Shown: piece after piece, positions 50,078 to 57,848 of the stretch | Position numbering within the stretch: position 1 is the stretch's first letter | How the letters are laid out: every line of letters begins with the position of its first letter | NCBI GenBank assembly: GCA_018064885.1 | Contig: JAGHUI010000020.1 | Span: 1 to 57,848, forward strand | DNA length: 57,848 nucleotides | Direction: 5' to 3' | Source: Candidatus Minthosoma equi | Lineage (GTDB): Bacteria; Bacteroidota; Bacteroidia; Bacteroidales; Bacteroidaceae | Translations under genes and position numbers: made by a program | The notes under the pieces: model-generated | The model's input: only the letters and a program-made list of their open reading frames with translations | What the model was told of the DNA's origin: nothing | Database searches by the model: none

Positions 50078-50698
50078 TTATCCTATCGTAAGATTTGGAT
50101 TGATGAGCTTTTTCTCTGGCTGGTCACGGAATTTGATTGTCTGTGTTTGCCAATCCATTGAGTCAATGATGGCAATGGATTCTACTTTGTAGCCTTCGGC
50201 TCTAAGTTCTCCGCCACCTTTCTGCTGACCTTTTTCAACCGCAATGCCTATGCCGACAACTTCTCCGCCTGCTTGATGGACAATGTCTATGAGTGCGTGG
50301 GCTGCCTGACCGTCAGCAAGGAAATCGTCAACGATGAGCACTTTGTCTGTGGCAGAAAGATAAGGTTTGGAGACAAAGATGTTGTTCATCTTTTTGTGGG
50401 TGAAGGAATAGGCTTGGGAGACGTACTTGTCGTCTGTGCTGTTTGCTGTCTGATTCTTCTTTGCAAACACCACAGGTACATCGTAAAGGTGGCCTAAGAG
50501 GGTGGCGATGGCAATGCCGCTAGCCTCGATGGTGAGCACTTTGTTCACTTCTTCGTTATAGAAGCGACGCTTGAACTCGTATGCCATCTGGCGCATGATG
50601 TCAATGTCAATCTGATGATTTAGGAAACTATCTACCTTGAGAATGTTTCCTTCTTTAATGATTCCGTCTTGCAGAATCTTTTCTTCAAGAAAGTTCAT
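50078..50698 (-). CDS. xpt: Xanthine phosphoribosyltransferase
   Basis: 206 residues. The enzyme converts xanthine and PRPP to XMP for purine salvage. The PRPP loop is VLIVDDFLADGQA at about 117-129, and VFAKKNQTANSTDDKYVSQ carries the purine-site hood. It lies directly before the NCS2 permease gene. I see no purine riboswitch in its short leader. Confidence 0.93.
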   Translation of the reverse strand: MNFLEEKILQDGIIKEGNILKVDSFLNHQIDIDIMRQMAYEFKRRFYNEEVNKVLTIEASGIAIATLLGHLYDVPVVFAKKNQTANSTDDKYVSQAYSFTHKKMNNIFVSKPYLSATDKVLIVDDFLADGQAAHALIDIVHQAGGEVVGIGIAVEKGQQKGGGELRAEGYKVESIAIIDSMDWQTQTIKFRDQPEKKLINPNLTIG

Positions 50699-50739
50699 GG
50701 TTGTTTTGCTTTTTGTAGATTAGTTGTTTTGTTTGATTG

Positions 50740-50747
50740 CAAAAGTA
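50740..50747 (-). promoter_or_regulatory. Promoter -7 box of xpt-permease operon
   Basis: Minus-strand TACTTTTG, 41 bp before the ATG. The nearest TTTG (50763-50760) is only 12 bp upstream, so the -33 element is uncertain. Confidence 0.45.
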
Positions 50748-50851
50748 CTAAAAAATCCACAAACATTGCTTATGCTGTTTTCCAATTTTGAGTTTCAAAA
50801 GAGAAATTGGATGGAAAATGCATAGTATATGGTACGATTTTCGGCAAAAGG

Positions 50852-50883
50852 TTTGCAAGTTTAGGTAAATTAAGGTATTTTTG
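50852..50883 (+). promoter_or_regulatory. Promoter of frdCAB
   Basis: TTTG (50852-50855), 20 bp, TATTTTTG (50876-50883). The frdC start is 75 bp downstream. Confidence 0.7.
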
Positions 50884-50957
50884 CATTTATTTTCCTAACA
50901 CATATTTATATTAAGAAAAATTCATAAACATCAATTAATAATTTAACTCAAACATTT

Positions 50958-51686
50958 ATGTGGTTATTTAACTCTTCAATCGGAAGAAAGGTAGTGATGT
51001 CCATTACGGGTGTTGCTCTCGTACTCTTCCTTACGTTCCATGGATGCATGAACGTAGTAGCTATTTTCAGCAAGGAGGCATACAACCAGATTTGTGAATT
51101 GCTCGGAAGCAATTGGTACGCTATCGCTGCTACTTGCGCTTTGGCGGCTCTTGTTGTGATTCACATCATCTATGCCTTCATCCTCACAATCCAGAACCAG
51201 AAGGCTCGTGGCAAGGACAAGTACCAGGTGACTGATAAGCCTGCAAAGGTTGAATGGGCTTCTCAGAACATGCTCGTTCTCGGTATCGTGGTGGCTCTCG
51301 GTCTTATCCTCCACCTCTATCATTTCTGGTTCAACATGATGTTCGCTGAGATCGCAGAGATCGAAAATAGCATTGCTCCTACTGATGGATTCGAGTGGAT
51401 CAAGTACACATTCAGCGGTGCTGGTGCAGTTTCTTATGCCTACACAGCTATCTATCTCATCTGGATTGCTGCTATCTGGTTCCACCTCACTCATGGTTTC
51501 TGGTCAGCTATGCAGACTCTCGGTTGGAGCGGTCACACTTGGTTCTGCCGTTGGAAGATGATTGGCCAGATCTGGTCAACTGTTGTTATGGCTATGTTCG
51601 CTGCTGTTGCTATTGCATTCTGCTTGTGCGGTAACTGCGATTGCCTTGGTAGCATCGACGGTACAGTTCTTCCTTTCTGGATGTAA
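50958..51686 (+). CDS. frdC: Fumarate reductase/succinate dehydrogenase cytochrome b subunit
   Basis: 242 residues with five membrane segments, the single-subunit di-haem type. Histidines suitable as haem ligands sit in LTFHGCMN (H28), LVVIHIIYAF, LILHLYHFWF and IWFHLTHGFW. It anchors the flavoprotein and iron-sulfur subunits and exchanges electrons with menaquinol. Start MWLFNSSIGRKVVMSITG is typical. Confidence 0.94.
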   Translation: MWLFNSSIGRKVVMSITGVALVLFLTFHGCMNVVAIFSKEAYNQICELLGSNWYAIAATCALAALVVIHIIYAFILTIQNQKARGKDKYQVTDKPAKVEWASQNMLVLGIVVALGLILHLYHFWFNMMFAEIAEIENSIAPTDGFEWIKYTFSGAGAVSYAYTAIYLIWIAAIWFHLTHGFWSAMQTLGWSGHTWFCRWKMIGQIWSTVVMAMFAAVAIAFCLCGNCDCLGSIDGTVLPFWM

Positions 51687-51702
51687 TAAAATAATTGGCA
51701 AT

Positions 51703-51771
51703 CCTGATTTATCTAGCACCTCTAGCAAATATAGCGTATCAAGAACTTCTAGTTGTTCTAGTTAATTCAGG
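51703..51771 (+). other. Stem-loop in the frdC-frdA gap
   Basis: CCTGATTTATCTAG (51703-51716) pairs with CTAGTTAATTCAGG (51758-51771) at 12 of 14 positions. Short CTAG-containing repeats fill the loop. A candidate mRNA stability or processing element inside the operon. Confidence 0.55.
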
Positions 51772-51791
51772 CAACAAAATCAACTAAAATT

Positions 51792-53774
51792 ATGGCAATC
51801 AATATAGATTCAAAAATTCCTGAGGGACCAGTTGCTGAGAAATGGTCAAACTATAAGGCTCACCAGCGCTTGGTAAACCCAAAGAATAAGCTGAAGCTCG
51901 ACGTTATCGTTGTTGGTACAGGTCTCGCTGGTGCTTCTGCTGCTGCATCTCTTGGCGAGATGGGCTTCAATGTCCTTAATTTCTGTATTCAGGACTCACC
52001 ACGCCGTGCTCACTCTATCGCTGCACAGGGTGGTATCAATGCTGCTAAGAACTATCAGAACGATGGTGACTCTGTTTACCGTCTCTTCTACGATACAGTC
52101 AAGGGTGGTGACTACCGTGCTCGCGAAGCTAACGTTTACCGTCTTGCTGAGGTTTCTAACTCAATCATCGACCAGTGTGTTGCTCAGGGTGTTCCTTTCG
52201 CTCGTGAATACGGTGGTACACTCGCTAACCGTTCATTCGGTGGTGCTCAGGTGTCTCGTACTTTCTATGCTAAGGGTCAGACAGGTCAGCAGCTCCTCCT
52301 CGGTGCTTACTCTGCTCTCTCTTGCCAGGTGAACGCTGGTAAGGTTAAGCTTTATACTCGTTATGAGATGCTCGACGTTGTCATCATTGACGGTCGTGCT
52401 CGCGGTATCATCGCTAAGAATCTCATCACAGGTAAGCTTGAGCGTTTCTCTGCTAATGCAGTCGTAATTGCAACTGGTGGTTACGGTAACACATACTTCC
52501 TTTCAACTAATGCTATGGGCTGTAACGTAACAGCTGCAATGTCTTGCTACCGTAAGGGTGCTTACTTTGCTAACCCATGCTACGTTCAGATTCACCCAAC
52601 ATGTATCCCTGTTCACGGCGACAAGCAGTCTAAGCTCACTCTCATGTCAGAGTCTCTCCGTAACGATGGTCGTATCTGGGTTCCAAAGAAACTTGAGGAT
52701 GCTAAGGCTCTCCAGGCAGGCACTAAGCAGGGTTACGAAATCCCAGAAGAGGATCGTGACTACTACCTCGAGCGCCGCTACCCAGCATTCGGTAACCTCG
52801 TTCCACGTGACGTTGCTTCACGTGCTGCTAAGGAGCGTTGCGACAAGGGCTTCGGTGTGAACAACACAAGTCTCGCTGTATTCCTCGACTTCTCTGAGTC
52901 TATCCAGCGTCTCGGCATCGACGTTGTTCTCCAGCGTTATGGCAACCTCTTCGACATGTACGAGGAGATCACTGACGTAAACCCAGGTGAGAAGCGTGCT
53001 ACTGTAAATGGTGTTGACTACTACAACCCAATGATGATCTTCCCTGCTATCCACTACACAATGGGTGGTATCTGGGTTGACTATGAGCTCCAGACTTCTA
53101 TCCCAGGTCTCTTCGCTATCGGTGAGTGTAACTTCTCTGACCACGGCGCTAACCGCCTCGGTGCATCTGCCCTCATGCAGGGTCTTGCTGATGGTTACTT
53201 CGTTCTCCCATACACAATTCAGAACTACCTCGCTGACCAGGCTATCTGGCCTCGCATTTCTACAGATGCTCCAGAGTTTGCTCAGGTTGAGAAGGCTACA
53301 GAGGACCGCATCCAGAAGCTTATGAACATCAAGGGTAAGCGTTCTGTTGACTCTATCCACAAGGAACTCGGCCTCATTTGCTGGGAGTACATTGGCATGG
53401 GACGTACTAAGGAAGGTCTTGAGATTGGTATCAAGAAGATTGATGAGCTTCGCAAGGAATTCGATACAAACCTCTTCATCCCTGGAAGCCGCGATGGTCT
53501 CAACGTTGAGCTTGACAAGGCTATTCACCTCGATGACTTTATCACAATGGGTAAGCTCATTGCATACGACGCTCTCTCTCGTGAGGAGTCTTGCGGTGGT
53601 CACTTCCGTGAGGAGCATCAGACAGAGGAAGGTGAGGCTAAGCGTGACGATGCTAACTTCTTCTATGTAGGTTGCTGGAAGTACGAAGGCACAGACGCTG
53701 CTGCTCCAACTCTCATAAAGGAGCCACTCGAGTATGAAGCAATCAAGGTACAAACTCGTAACTATAAGAACTAA
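51792..53774 (+). CDS. frdA: Fumarate reductase/succinate dehydrogenase flavoprotein subunit
   Basis: 660 residues, about the length of the B-type quinol:fumarate reductases. [11 protein letters not shown] binds FAD; H74 in AHSIAAQGG is the covalent flavin site. The active-site region reads [16 protein letters not shown], and [15 protein letters not shown] follows, then [18 protein letters not shown]. In this anaerobic lineage the main direction is fumarate to succinate, using menaquinol. Codon use is strongly biased, as expected for a highly expressed gene. Confidence 0.96.
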   Translation: MAINIDSKIPEGPVAEKWSNYKAHQRLVNPKNKLKLDVIVVGTGLAGASAAASLGEMGFNVLNFCIQDSPRRAHSIAAQGGINAAKNYQNDGDSVYRLFYDTVKGGDYRAREANVYRLAEVSNSIIDQCVAQGVPFAREYGGTLANRSFGGAQVSRTFYAKGQTGQQLLLGAYSALSCQVNAGKVKLYTRYEMLDVVIIDGRARGIIAKNLITGKLERFSANAVVIATGGYGNTYFLSTNAMGCNVTAAMSCYRKGAYFANPCYVQIHPTCIPVHGDKQSKLTLMSESLRNDGRIWVPKKLEDAKALQAGTKQGYEIPEEDRDYYLERRYPAFGNLVPRDVASRAAKERCDKGFGVNNTSLAVFLDFSESIQRLGIDVVLQRYGNLFDMYEEITDVNPGEKRATVNGVDYYNPMMIFPAIHYTMGGIWVDYELQTSIPGLFAIGECNFSDHGANRLGASALMQGLADGYFVLPYTIQNYLADQAIWPRISTDAPEFAQVEKATEDRIQKLMNIKGKRSVDSIHKELGLICWEYIGMGRTKEGLEIGIKKIDELRKEFDTNLFIPGSRDGLNVELDKAIHLDDFITMGKLIAYDALSREESCGGHFREEHQTEEGEAKRDDANFFYVGCWKYEGTDAAAPTLIKEPLEYEAIKVQTRNYKN

Positions 53775-53778
53775 TCAC

Positions 53779-54534
53779 ATGGCAAATATAACATTCACAA
53801 TTAAATATTGGAAGCAGGATGGTCCTAAGGCTCAGGGTAGATTTGAGCAGGAAACCCTGAAGGAGATTCCAGACGATACTTCATTCCTTGAGGCTCTCGA
53901 CATCATGAACGAGCAGCTTATTGCTCAGGGTAAGGAGCCATTCGTATTCGACCACGACTGCCGCGAGGGTATCTGCGGTATGTGCTCACTCTACATCAAT
54001 GGTACTCCACACGGAAAGACTGAGCGTGGCGCAACAACTTGTCAGCTCTACGTTCGTAAGTTCAAGAATGGTGATGTGGTAACTGTTGAACCTTGGCGTT
54101 CAGCTGGTTTCCCAGTTATCAAGGACTGTATGGTTGACCGTACAGCATTCGATAAGATTATCCAGGCAGGTGGTTACACTACTGTTCGCACAGGTGCTCC
54201 ACAGGACGCTAACGCTATCCTCATCCCTAAGCCAGATGCTGATGAGGCTATGGACTGCGCATCTTGTATCGGTTGCGGCGCTTGTGTTGCAGCATGTAAG
54301 AACGGTTCTGCTATGCTCTTCGTTTCATCAAAGGTTAGCCAGCTTGCTCTTCTTCCACAGGGTCGTGTAGAGGCTGCTAAGCGTGCTAAAGCTATGGTTG
54401 CTAAGATGGACGAACTCGGCTTCGGCAACTGTACTAACACTCGTGCTTGTGAGGCTGTATGTCCAAAGTGTGAGACTATCGCTAATATCGCTCGTCTCAA
54501 CCGTGAGTTCATCAAGGCTAAGCTTGCTGACTAA
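53779..54534 (+). CDS. frdB: Fumarate reductase/succinate dehydrogenase iron-sulfur subunit
   Basis: 251 residues from MANITFTIKYW (53779), 4 bp after the frdA stop. The [2Fe-2S] site uses C61, C66, C69 and C88. The C-terminal clusters use CASCIGCGACVAAC and CTNTRACEAVCPKC. It passes electrons between FrdC haems and the FrdA flavin. An in-frame upstream ATG inside frdA is not favoured. Confidence 0.95.
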   Translation: MANITFTIKYWKQDGPKAQGRFEQETLKEIPDDTSFLEALDIMNEQLIAQGKEPFVFDHDCREGICGMCSLYINGTPHGKTERGATTCQLYVRKFKNGDVVTVEPWRSAGFPVIKDCMVDRTAFDKIIQAGGYTTVRTGAPQDANAILIPKPDADEAMDCASCIGCGACVAACKNGSAMLFVSSKVSQLALLPQGRVEAAKRAKAMVAKMDELGFGNCTNTRACEAVCPKCETIANIARLNREFIKAKLAD

Positions 54535-54576
54535 TATAAGCGTTTGCTAACATAGCAACAGTATAACTACATAAAA

Positions 54577-54617
54577 AGAGAGATTCAATCCGATGCGATT
54601 GAATCTCTCTTTTTTTG
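54577..54617 (+). terminator. Terminator after frdB (bidirectional)
   Basis: AGAGAGATTCAATC (54577-54590), loop CGATGC, GATTGAATCTCTCT (54597-54610), then a T run, and an A run on the left. It serves frdCAB and the convergent DUF5686 gene. Confidence 0.93.
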
Positions 54618-54656
54618 CTTTGTGCGCCAATACCTTGTGAGTATACAATGTATACG

Positions 54657-57209
54657 TTAGAACTTAAAGTCAAGTGCGAAGCGAACGCCGTTCTTCTTAA
54701 GTTTATCGCCACCATAGATATCACCTACGTCGTAGTGGTTGAGGCGGCGTATGTACTGAATGGTGAGCACTTTGAAGATATTGCCAATGCCAACAGACAT
54801 TTCCATGTAAGGCTTCTTGCCCATTGAGAATGAGGTCTGATGCCCGTCGCGAGTAGGGAAATACATGAGGGTGTTGTCGTTGGCGTTCTGAGCAAGATAT
54901 GGATTGTTTTTGTCGGAAAGACCACCGTAGAGCATTTTGAATCCGATGTGCTCACGAAGTTTGAGTTTCTTCAAGAGTGGAACGCGGTTGAGTATCTTTC
55001 CGTCCAGGTTCCAATTGAAGTGGAATGCAACGTATTTGTCGTTAAGGAACTCCATGTTGCGCAGCATCATGAAAGACTGTCCATTGTCAAACTGCGTGAA
55101 GTAAGAAAGGTTTGACTGTGGGGTGAAGAGCATTGGGAATGGCACTTTGTTCCACTGGTAGCCTCCCTTGACAGTTGTTTCAACATAACCGAGTGCTGCA
55201 GGCAACCAGAACTTCTTGAATACGCTTGCTTCTGTCATGTTATACTTGTATTGACCTCCGAGAGGGCCGTCTAAGCCGAGAGTGTGCTCTACAGTAAGTA
55301 TAAGCGCGTCGTTATTGATAGGGAGGCGCTGCTGCTTAGAATTGATGAATGTCTCTCTTGGAGAGTAGCGGAATCCGAACTTAAGGTCTGTGGTTCGGAT
55401 GTATGGCAAGAGTGTCATTCCTTGTCCGTTAACAGGCATGTAGTTAAGTTTGCCTGCTGGTGTGAGCTTTGCGTTGTCTGCTGTAAGAGAGAATGTCATG
55501 TAATTGTCTGTCTCGTATTGGAATTTCGCTTTCCAATCGTTCACATACATCATCTGATCTACCTTGCTTGCCTTGAAAGAGCTGTAAACGTTATCCTTTG
55601 TCGTTCCAGAATACTTGTCAACAGGGCTCATGTCATCGTACATGTAGCTGACGGTAATGCTTCTGCGTGGGAACTCATGAGCCATGTATTTTTTCTTGTT
55701 GAAGGAATACTCCAATTCTGCTTTATACTTCATTTTCTCGTCCTTTGCACCGTATGCAGCATATCCGCGTGCAAATAGATGATGAGAAAGGTTGCCTGTT
55801 GTCTGCAAAGGTATCTGATAGCGCATGCCATCAATGTCGTTGTGAGAAATTATGCTGTTGAGTGGTATGAAGTCGAGTTTATTTGGCGAAGGAGTAAGCT
55901 CTATAGAGTTCTCAACAACAGCCTTGAGGAGGAATTTCCAGAAACCACCAAGGTCATCGTTAATCTTATCTACAGATCTGCCAAGGTTGCTTTCCGTTTC
56001 TGTCAATTTGATAGGGCGTATGCTTGCCCAATATGTTGAGTCCTTGAATTCTGCATCAGGCATGACTTTGTCGATGAGAAGGGATTTGAACGCTTTCTTG
56101 TCAAGTATTGGCGAGAAATCATAGTTGGAATAGCTTGTGTATCGTTGGCATTGCATGTTTATTGCTCCATAGAATCCGCTTATTTCAACAATCATATCGT
56201 CTGTCTTCAATACACGCTCGCCGCCAGGAAGTGTCATGAAGTCTTGAATAACCAAAAGGTTATCCACGAAGTTTACGCCAGACTTGTTTGGAATGTTAAG
56301 CACAGCACGCTTAATCTGGTTTTTAGCATCATCTGTGATGAAGAGATGTCCTGAGAAACCGAAGTCTTGTGTGTTGTTAGGCATGAACACAACGTCAATG
56401 CATTGTTCGCCATCAACTTGTATTGTGTCTTGTATATAATAATGGTAGAAACCTATTGCCTCGCTTGTGGAAATAGGACTAATGAAAGGGTGCTGCAAAA
56501 TACGTACGTTGTCTTTGTAAATGTCAACATCGGTAAAGATGTCCTTTACGAAAGCAGTAAGCATGTCACCGGAAGACAGCATATTCTGGAAACCATCGGC
56601 ACGCTTTGCATGAATAGTTGTCTTGACTGCCTGCGGATTCTTTCTATAGTTCTCTTCAGATTGTGTCTCATCAACCATTATTGGAATGATAAGCTTACCT
56701 GTTTCAGGGCAAACTTCTGCAAGATTACTCTTTTCAACATCGTTGTAGGCAAAAGTATGCTTCTCGTATTTGTCGAAATGATAGTAGTCCTTAAGTTTTA
56801 TGTCGCTGAGTTTCTTATTTGCAATGACCTTGCGCATAAGATCCACCGCAGGATTGTTCTTTCTCTTGTAGTGAATCTTAGATTTCTTTACAACGACCTC
56901 TCCAAGCAGGATATCATCGGAGTACATTTTAATTGTACTGTAAATCTCTGTCTTTGACTTGTTGACCGTTACGGTTACTGGCTTGTAGCCAAGGCAAGTA
57001 ATTTCCAACTTATTGTAGTTGTCATAAATTGGAATGGTAAAGTTGCCGTCAAAGTCTGTAGATTGACCTAATGATGTGCCGACGTATTTAGCTGCAGCGT
57101 ATGGGATAGGTTCACCAGTTCCTGCGTCAATGACTGTTCCATGGAACTGTGCTTTTGCAGCAATTGCAATGACTGCAAGCAAGAGGCTGAGTTGTATTCT
57201 GCGTATCAT
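54657..57209 (-). CDS. DUF5686 outer-membrane protein with carboxypeptidase-regulatory-like domain
   Basis: 850 residues with a signal peptide (LLLAVIAIAAKA before QF). Residues about 22-105 form the CarboxypepD_reg-like fold (FHGTVIDAGTGEPIPYAAAK, STDFDGNFTIPIY, LEITCLGYKPV). The remainder matches DUF5686: KNNPAVDLMRKVIANK, a mixed middle region, then a long strand-rich barrel-like part ending FALDFKF. The role in Bacteroidetes is unknown, probably at the outer membrane. It is convergent with frdCAB and separated from gpmI by about 110 bp. Confidence 0.88.
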   Translation of the reverse strand: MIRRIQLSLLLAVIAIAAKAQFHGTVIDAGTGEPIPYAAAKYVGTSLGQSTDFDGNFTIPIYDNYNKLEITCLGYKPVTVTVNKSKTEIYSTIKMYSDDILLGEVVVKKSKIHYKRKNNPAVDLMRKVIANKKLSDIKLKDYYHFDKYEKHTFAYNDVEKSNLAEVCPETGKLIIPIMVDETQSEENYRKNPQAVKTTIHAKRADGFQNMLSSGDMLTAFVKDIFTDVDIYKDNVRILQHPFISPISTSEAIGFYHYYIQDTIQVDGEQCIDVVFMPNNTQDFGFSGHLFITDDAKNQIKRAVLNIPNKSGVNFVDNLLVIQDFMTLPGGERVLKTDDMIVEISGFYGAINMQCQRYTSYSNYDFSPILDKKAFKSLLIDKVMPDAEFKDSTYWASIRPIKLTETESNLGRSVDKINDDLGGFWKFLLKAVVENSIELTPSPNKLDFIPLNSIISHNDIDGMRYQIPLQTTGNLSHHLFARGYAAYGAKDEKMKYKAELEYSFNKKKYMAHEFPRRSITVSYMYDDMSPVDKYSGTTKDNVYSSFKASKVDQMMYVNDWKAKFQYETDNYMTFSLTADNAKLTPAGKLNYMPVNGQGMTLLPYIRTTDLKFGFRYSPRETFINSKQQRLPINNDALILTVEHTLGLDGPLGGQYKYNMTEASVFKKFWLPAALGYVETTVKGGYQWNKVPFPMLFTPQSNLSYFTQFDNGQSFMMLRNMEFLNDKYVAFHFNWNLDGKILNRVPLLKKLKLREHIGFKMLYGGLSDKNNPYLAQNANDNTLMYFPTRDGHQTSFSMGKKPYMEMSVGIGNIFKVLTIQYIRRLNHYDVGDIYGGDKLKKNGVRFALDFKF

Positions 57210-57265
57210 GTGGAAATATAAGATCGAAATAAGAATGGCCTATGATAATAGACGAAAAAACGAAT

Positions 57266-57298
57266 AGACCCCTCCCACCAAGATGGGGAAAGGGGTCT
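57266..57298 (-). terminator. Terminator of gpmI (REP-like CCCCT hairpin)
   Basis: AGACCCCT (57266-57273) pairs with AGGGGTCT (57291-57298), with inner C/G pairing possible. It lies 20 bp after the gpmI stop on the minus strand. The minus strand continues ATTCG, so the T tail is poor. Confidence 0.65.
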
Positions 57299-57317
57299 TG
57301 TTATTTATTTGTGAAAA

Positions 57318-57848
57318 TTAGTCCTTGATGAGACACTTACCTGTCATCTCTTCTGGCTGCTCAATTCCCATGATGTGAAGAATAGATGGAGCAACGTCAG
57401 CGAGAACACCGCTTTCTACCGTTGCGTTCTTGTTTTCTGTCACATAGATGAATGGAACAGGGTTGAGAGAGTGAGCTGTGTTTGGAGTTCCATCAGCATT
57501 GAGAGCGTTGTCTGCGTTACCGTGGTCAGCAATGATGATAGTTTCGTAGTCGTGAGCCTTGGCAGCCTCTACAACATCCTTAACGCATGCGTCAACAGCA
57601 ACAACAGCCTTTTCTATTGCCTCGTAAACGCCTGTGTGTCCAACCATATCACCGTTAGCGAAGTTCACAACGATCCAGTCATACTTCTCTGTGCCGATAG
57701 CCTCTACAAGCTTATCCTTAACCTCGTAAGCAGACATCTCTGGCTTCAGGTCGTAGGTTGCGACCTTTGGAGAGTTTACAAGGATACGTTCCTCACCCTC
57801 GTATGGAGCCTCGCGACCGCCATTGAAGAAGAATGTAACGTGAGCATA
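57318..57848 (-). CDS. gpmI: 2,3-bisphosphoglycerate-independent phosphoglycerate mutase, 3' part
   Basis: The last 176 residues of GpmI; the 5' part lies beyond the right edge. The frame is open from the edge, beginning [13 protein letters not shown], then [14 protein letters not shown]. Metal-binding motifs [17 protein letters not shown] and [11 protein letters not shown] are present, and the end reads [16 protein letters not shown]. The enzyme interconverts 3- and 2-phosphoglycerate in glycolysis using two manganese ions. Confidence 0.95.
   Translation of the reverse strand, partial: YAHVTFFFNGGREAPYEGEERILVNSPKVATYDLKPEMSAYEVKDKLVEAIGTEKYDWIVVNFANGDMVGHTGVYEAIEKAVVAVDACVKDVVEAAKAHDYETIIIADHGNADNALNADGTPNTAHSLNPVPFIYVTENKNATVESGVLADVAPSILHIMGIEQPEEMTGKCLIKD

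Noticed and set aside
50699-50760. Purine riboswitch before xpt
   Set aside because: The apparent leader is only about 40 bases and lacks the three-helix aptamer core.
52818-53753. 311-codon minus-strand frame opposite frdA
   Set aside because: Shadow caused by the strong codon bias of frdA.

Overview
The window reads as chromosomal DNA of a Bacteroidales bacterium, most likely a Prevotella-type (Prevotellaceae) organism. Protein families confined to or typical of Bacteroidetes recur throughout: DUF3127, DUF4835/PorD, DUF4252, DUF4271, DUF5686, Por-type sorting tails and a Bacteroidetes-type fumarate reductase. Many genes follow the Bacteroidetes promoter form TTTG-N19/20-TAnnTTTG. I see no rRNA, tRNA, CRISPR array, integrase or transposase.

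Layout. (1) 1-4.7 kb: a replication and coenzyme A cluster (DUF3127 OB protein, dnaN, DnaQ-like exonuclease, coaBC, porD). (2) 4.65-7.96 kb: the 3' end of porD occurs four times as direct repeats. The repeats bracket three short modules, each resembling a defence or toxin-antitoxin unit: a YhcG/DUF1016 PDDEXK nuclease, an AbiEii-type nucleotidyltransferase pair, and a MNT-HEPN pair whose HEPN gene is decayed. (3) 8.4-11.7 kb: two secreted proteins, the first with a type IX sorting tail. (4) 11.7-12.6 kb: a non-coding stretch with a 35-bp-arm inverted repeat, iteron-like repeats and a decayed coding fragment. (5) 12.6-24.8 kb, plus strand: purL, a two-gene chromate transporter, an M16 peptidase split by a frameshift, a PfkB sugar kinase, a DEAD-box helicase, serine acetyltransferase and a THUMP-type rRNA methyltransferase. 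(6) 24.6-29 kb, minus strand: metK-DUF4271-hemD-rnpA-yidD-tatD, with tatD running into the 3' end of the methyltransferase gene. (7) 29.4 kb: a 47-residue His-rich lipoprotein. (8) 29.8-46.2 kb, minus strand: menC, dacB, a PH-domain protein, a large M16 protease, nadB, menD-menF-thioesterase, YgjP-like metallopeptidase, HIT, greA, an outer-membrane barrel with a TPR lipoprotein-like partner, and a small membrane protein. (9) 46.7-48.7 kb: an ECF sigma/anti-sigma operon flanked by two DUF4252 genes. (10) 48.7-50.7 kb, minus strand: xanthine permease and xanthine phosphoribosyltransferase. (11) 50.9-54.5 kb: frdCAB. (12) 54.6-57.8 kb, minus strand: DUF5686 outer-membrane protein and the 3' part of gpmI.

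How the genes connect. menF, menD, menC and a hotdog thioesterase supply steps of menaquinone synthesis, and FrdCAB would use menaquinol to reduce fumarate to succinate. This fits an anaerobic succinate producer. metK supplies the S-adenosylmethionine needed by the methyltransferase. PorD belongs to the type IX secretion apparatus, and the protein at 8.4 kb carries a type IX sorting tail.

The most unusual structure is the porD-tail array. Four copies of the last 36-59 bp of porD differ almost only at synonymous positions and share a perfect CAATATATTG palindrome. They delimit recombinase-less defence cassettes. This looks like serial, site-specific accretion of cassettes at the 3' end of a protein gene. 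Other candidates for follow-up are 21-bp-period palindromic arrays at two loci, a shared ECF-type promoter motif in a divergent region, and a convergent gene pair with 158 bp of dual coding.
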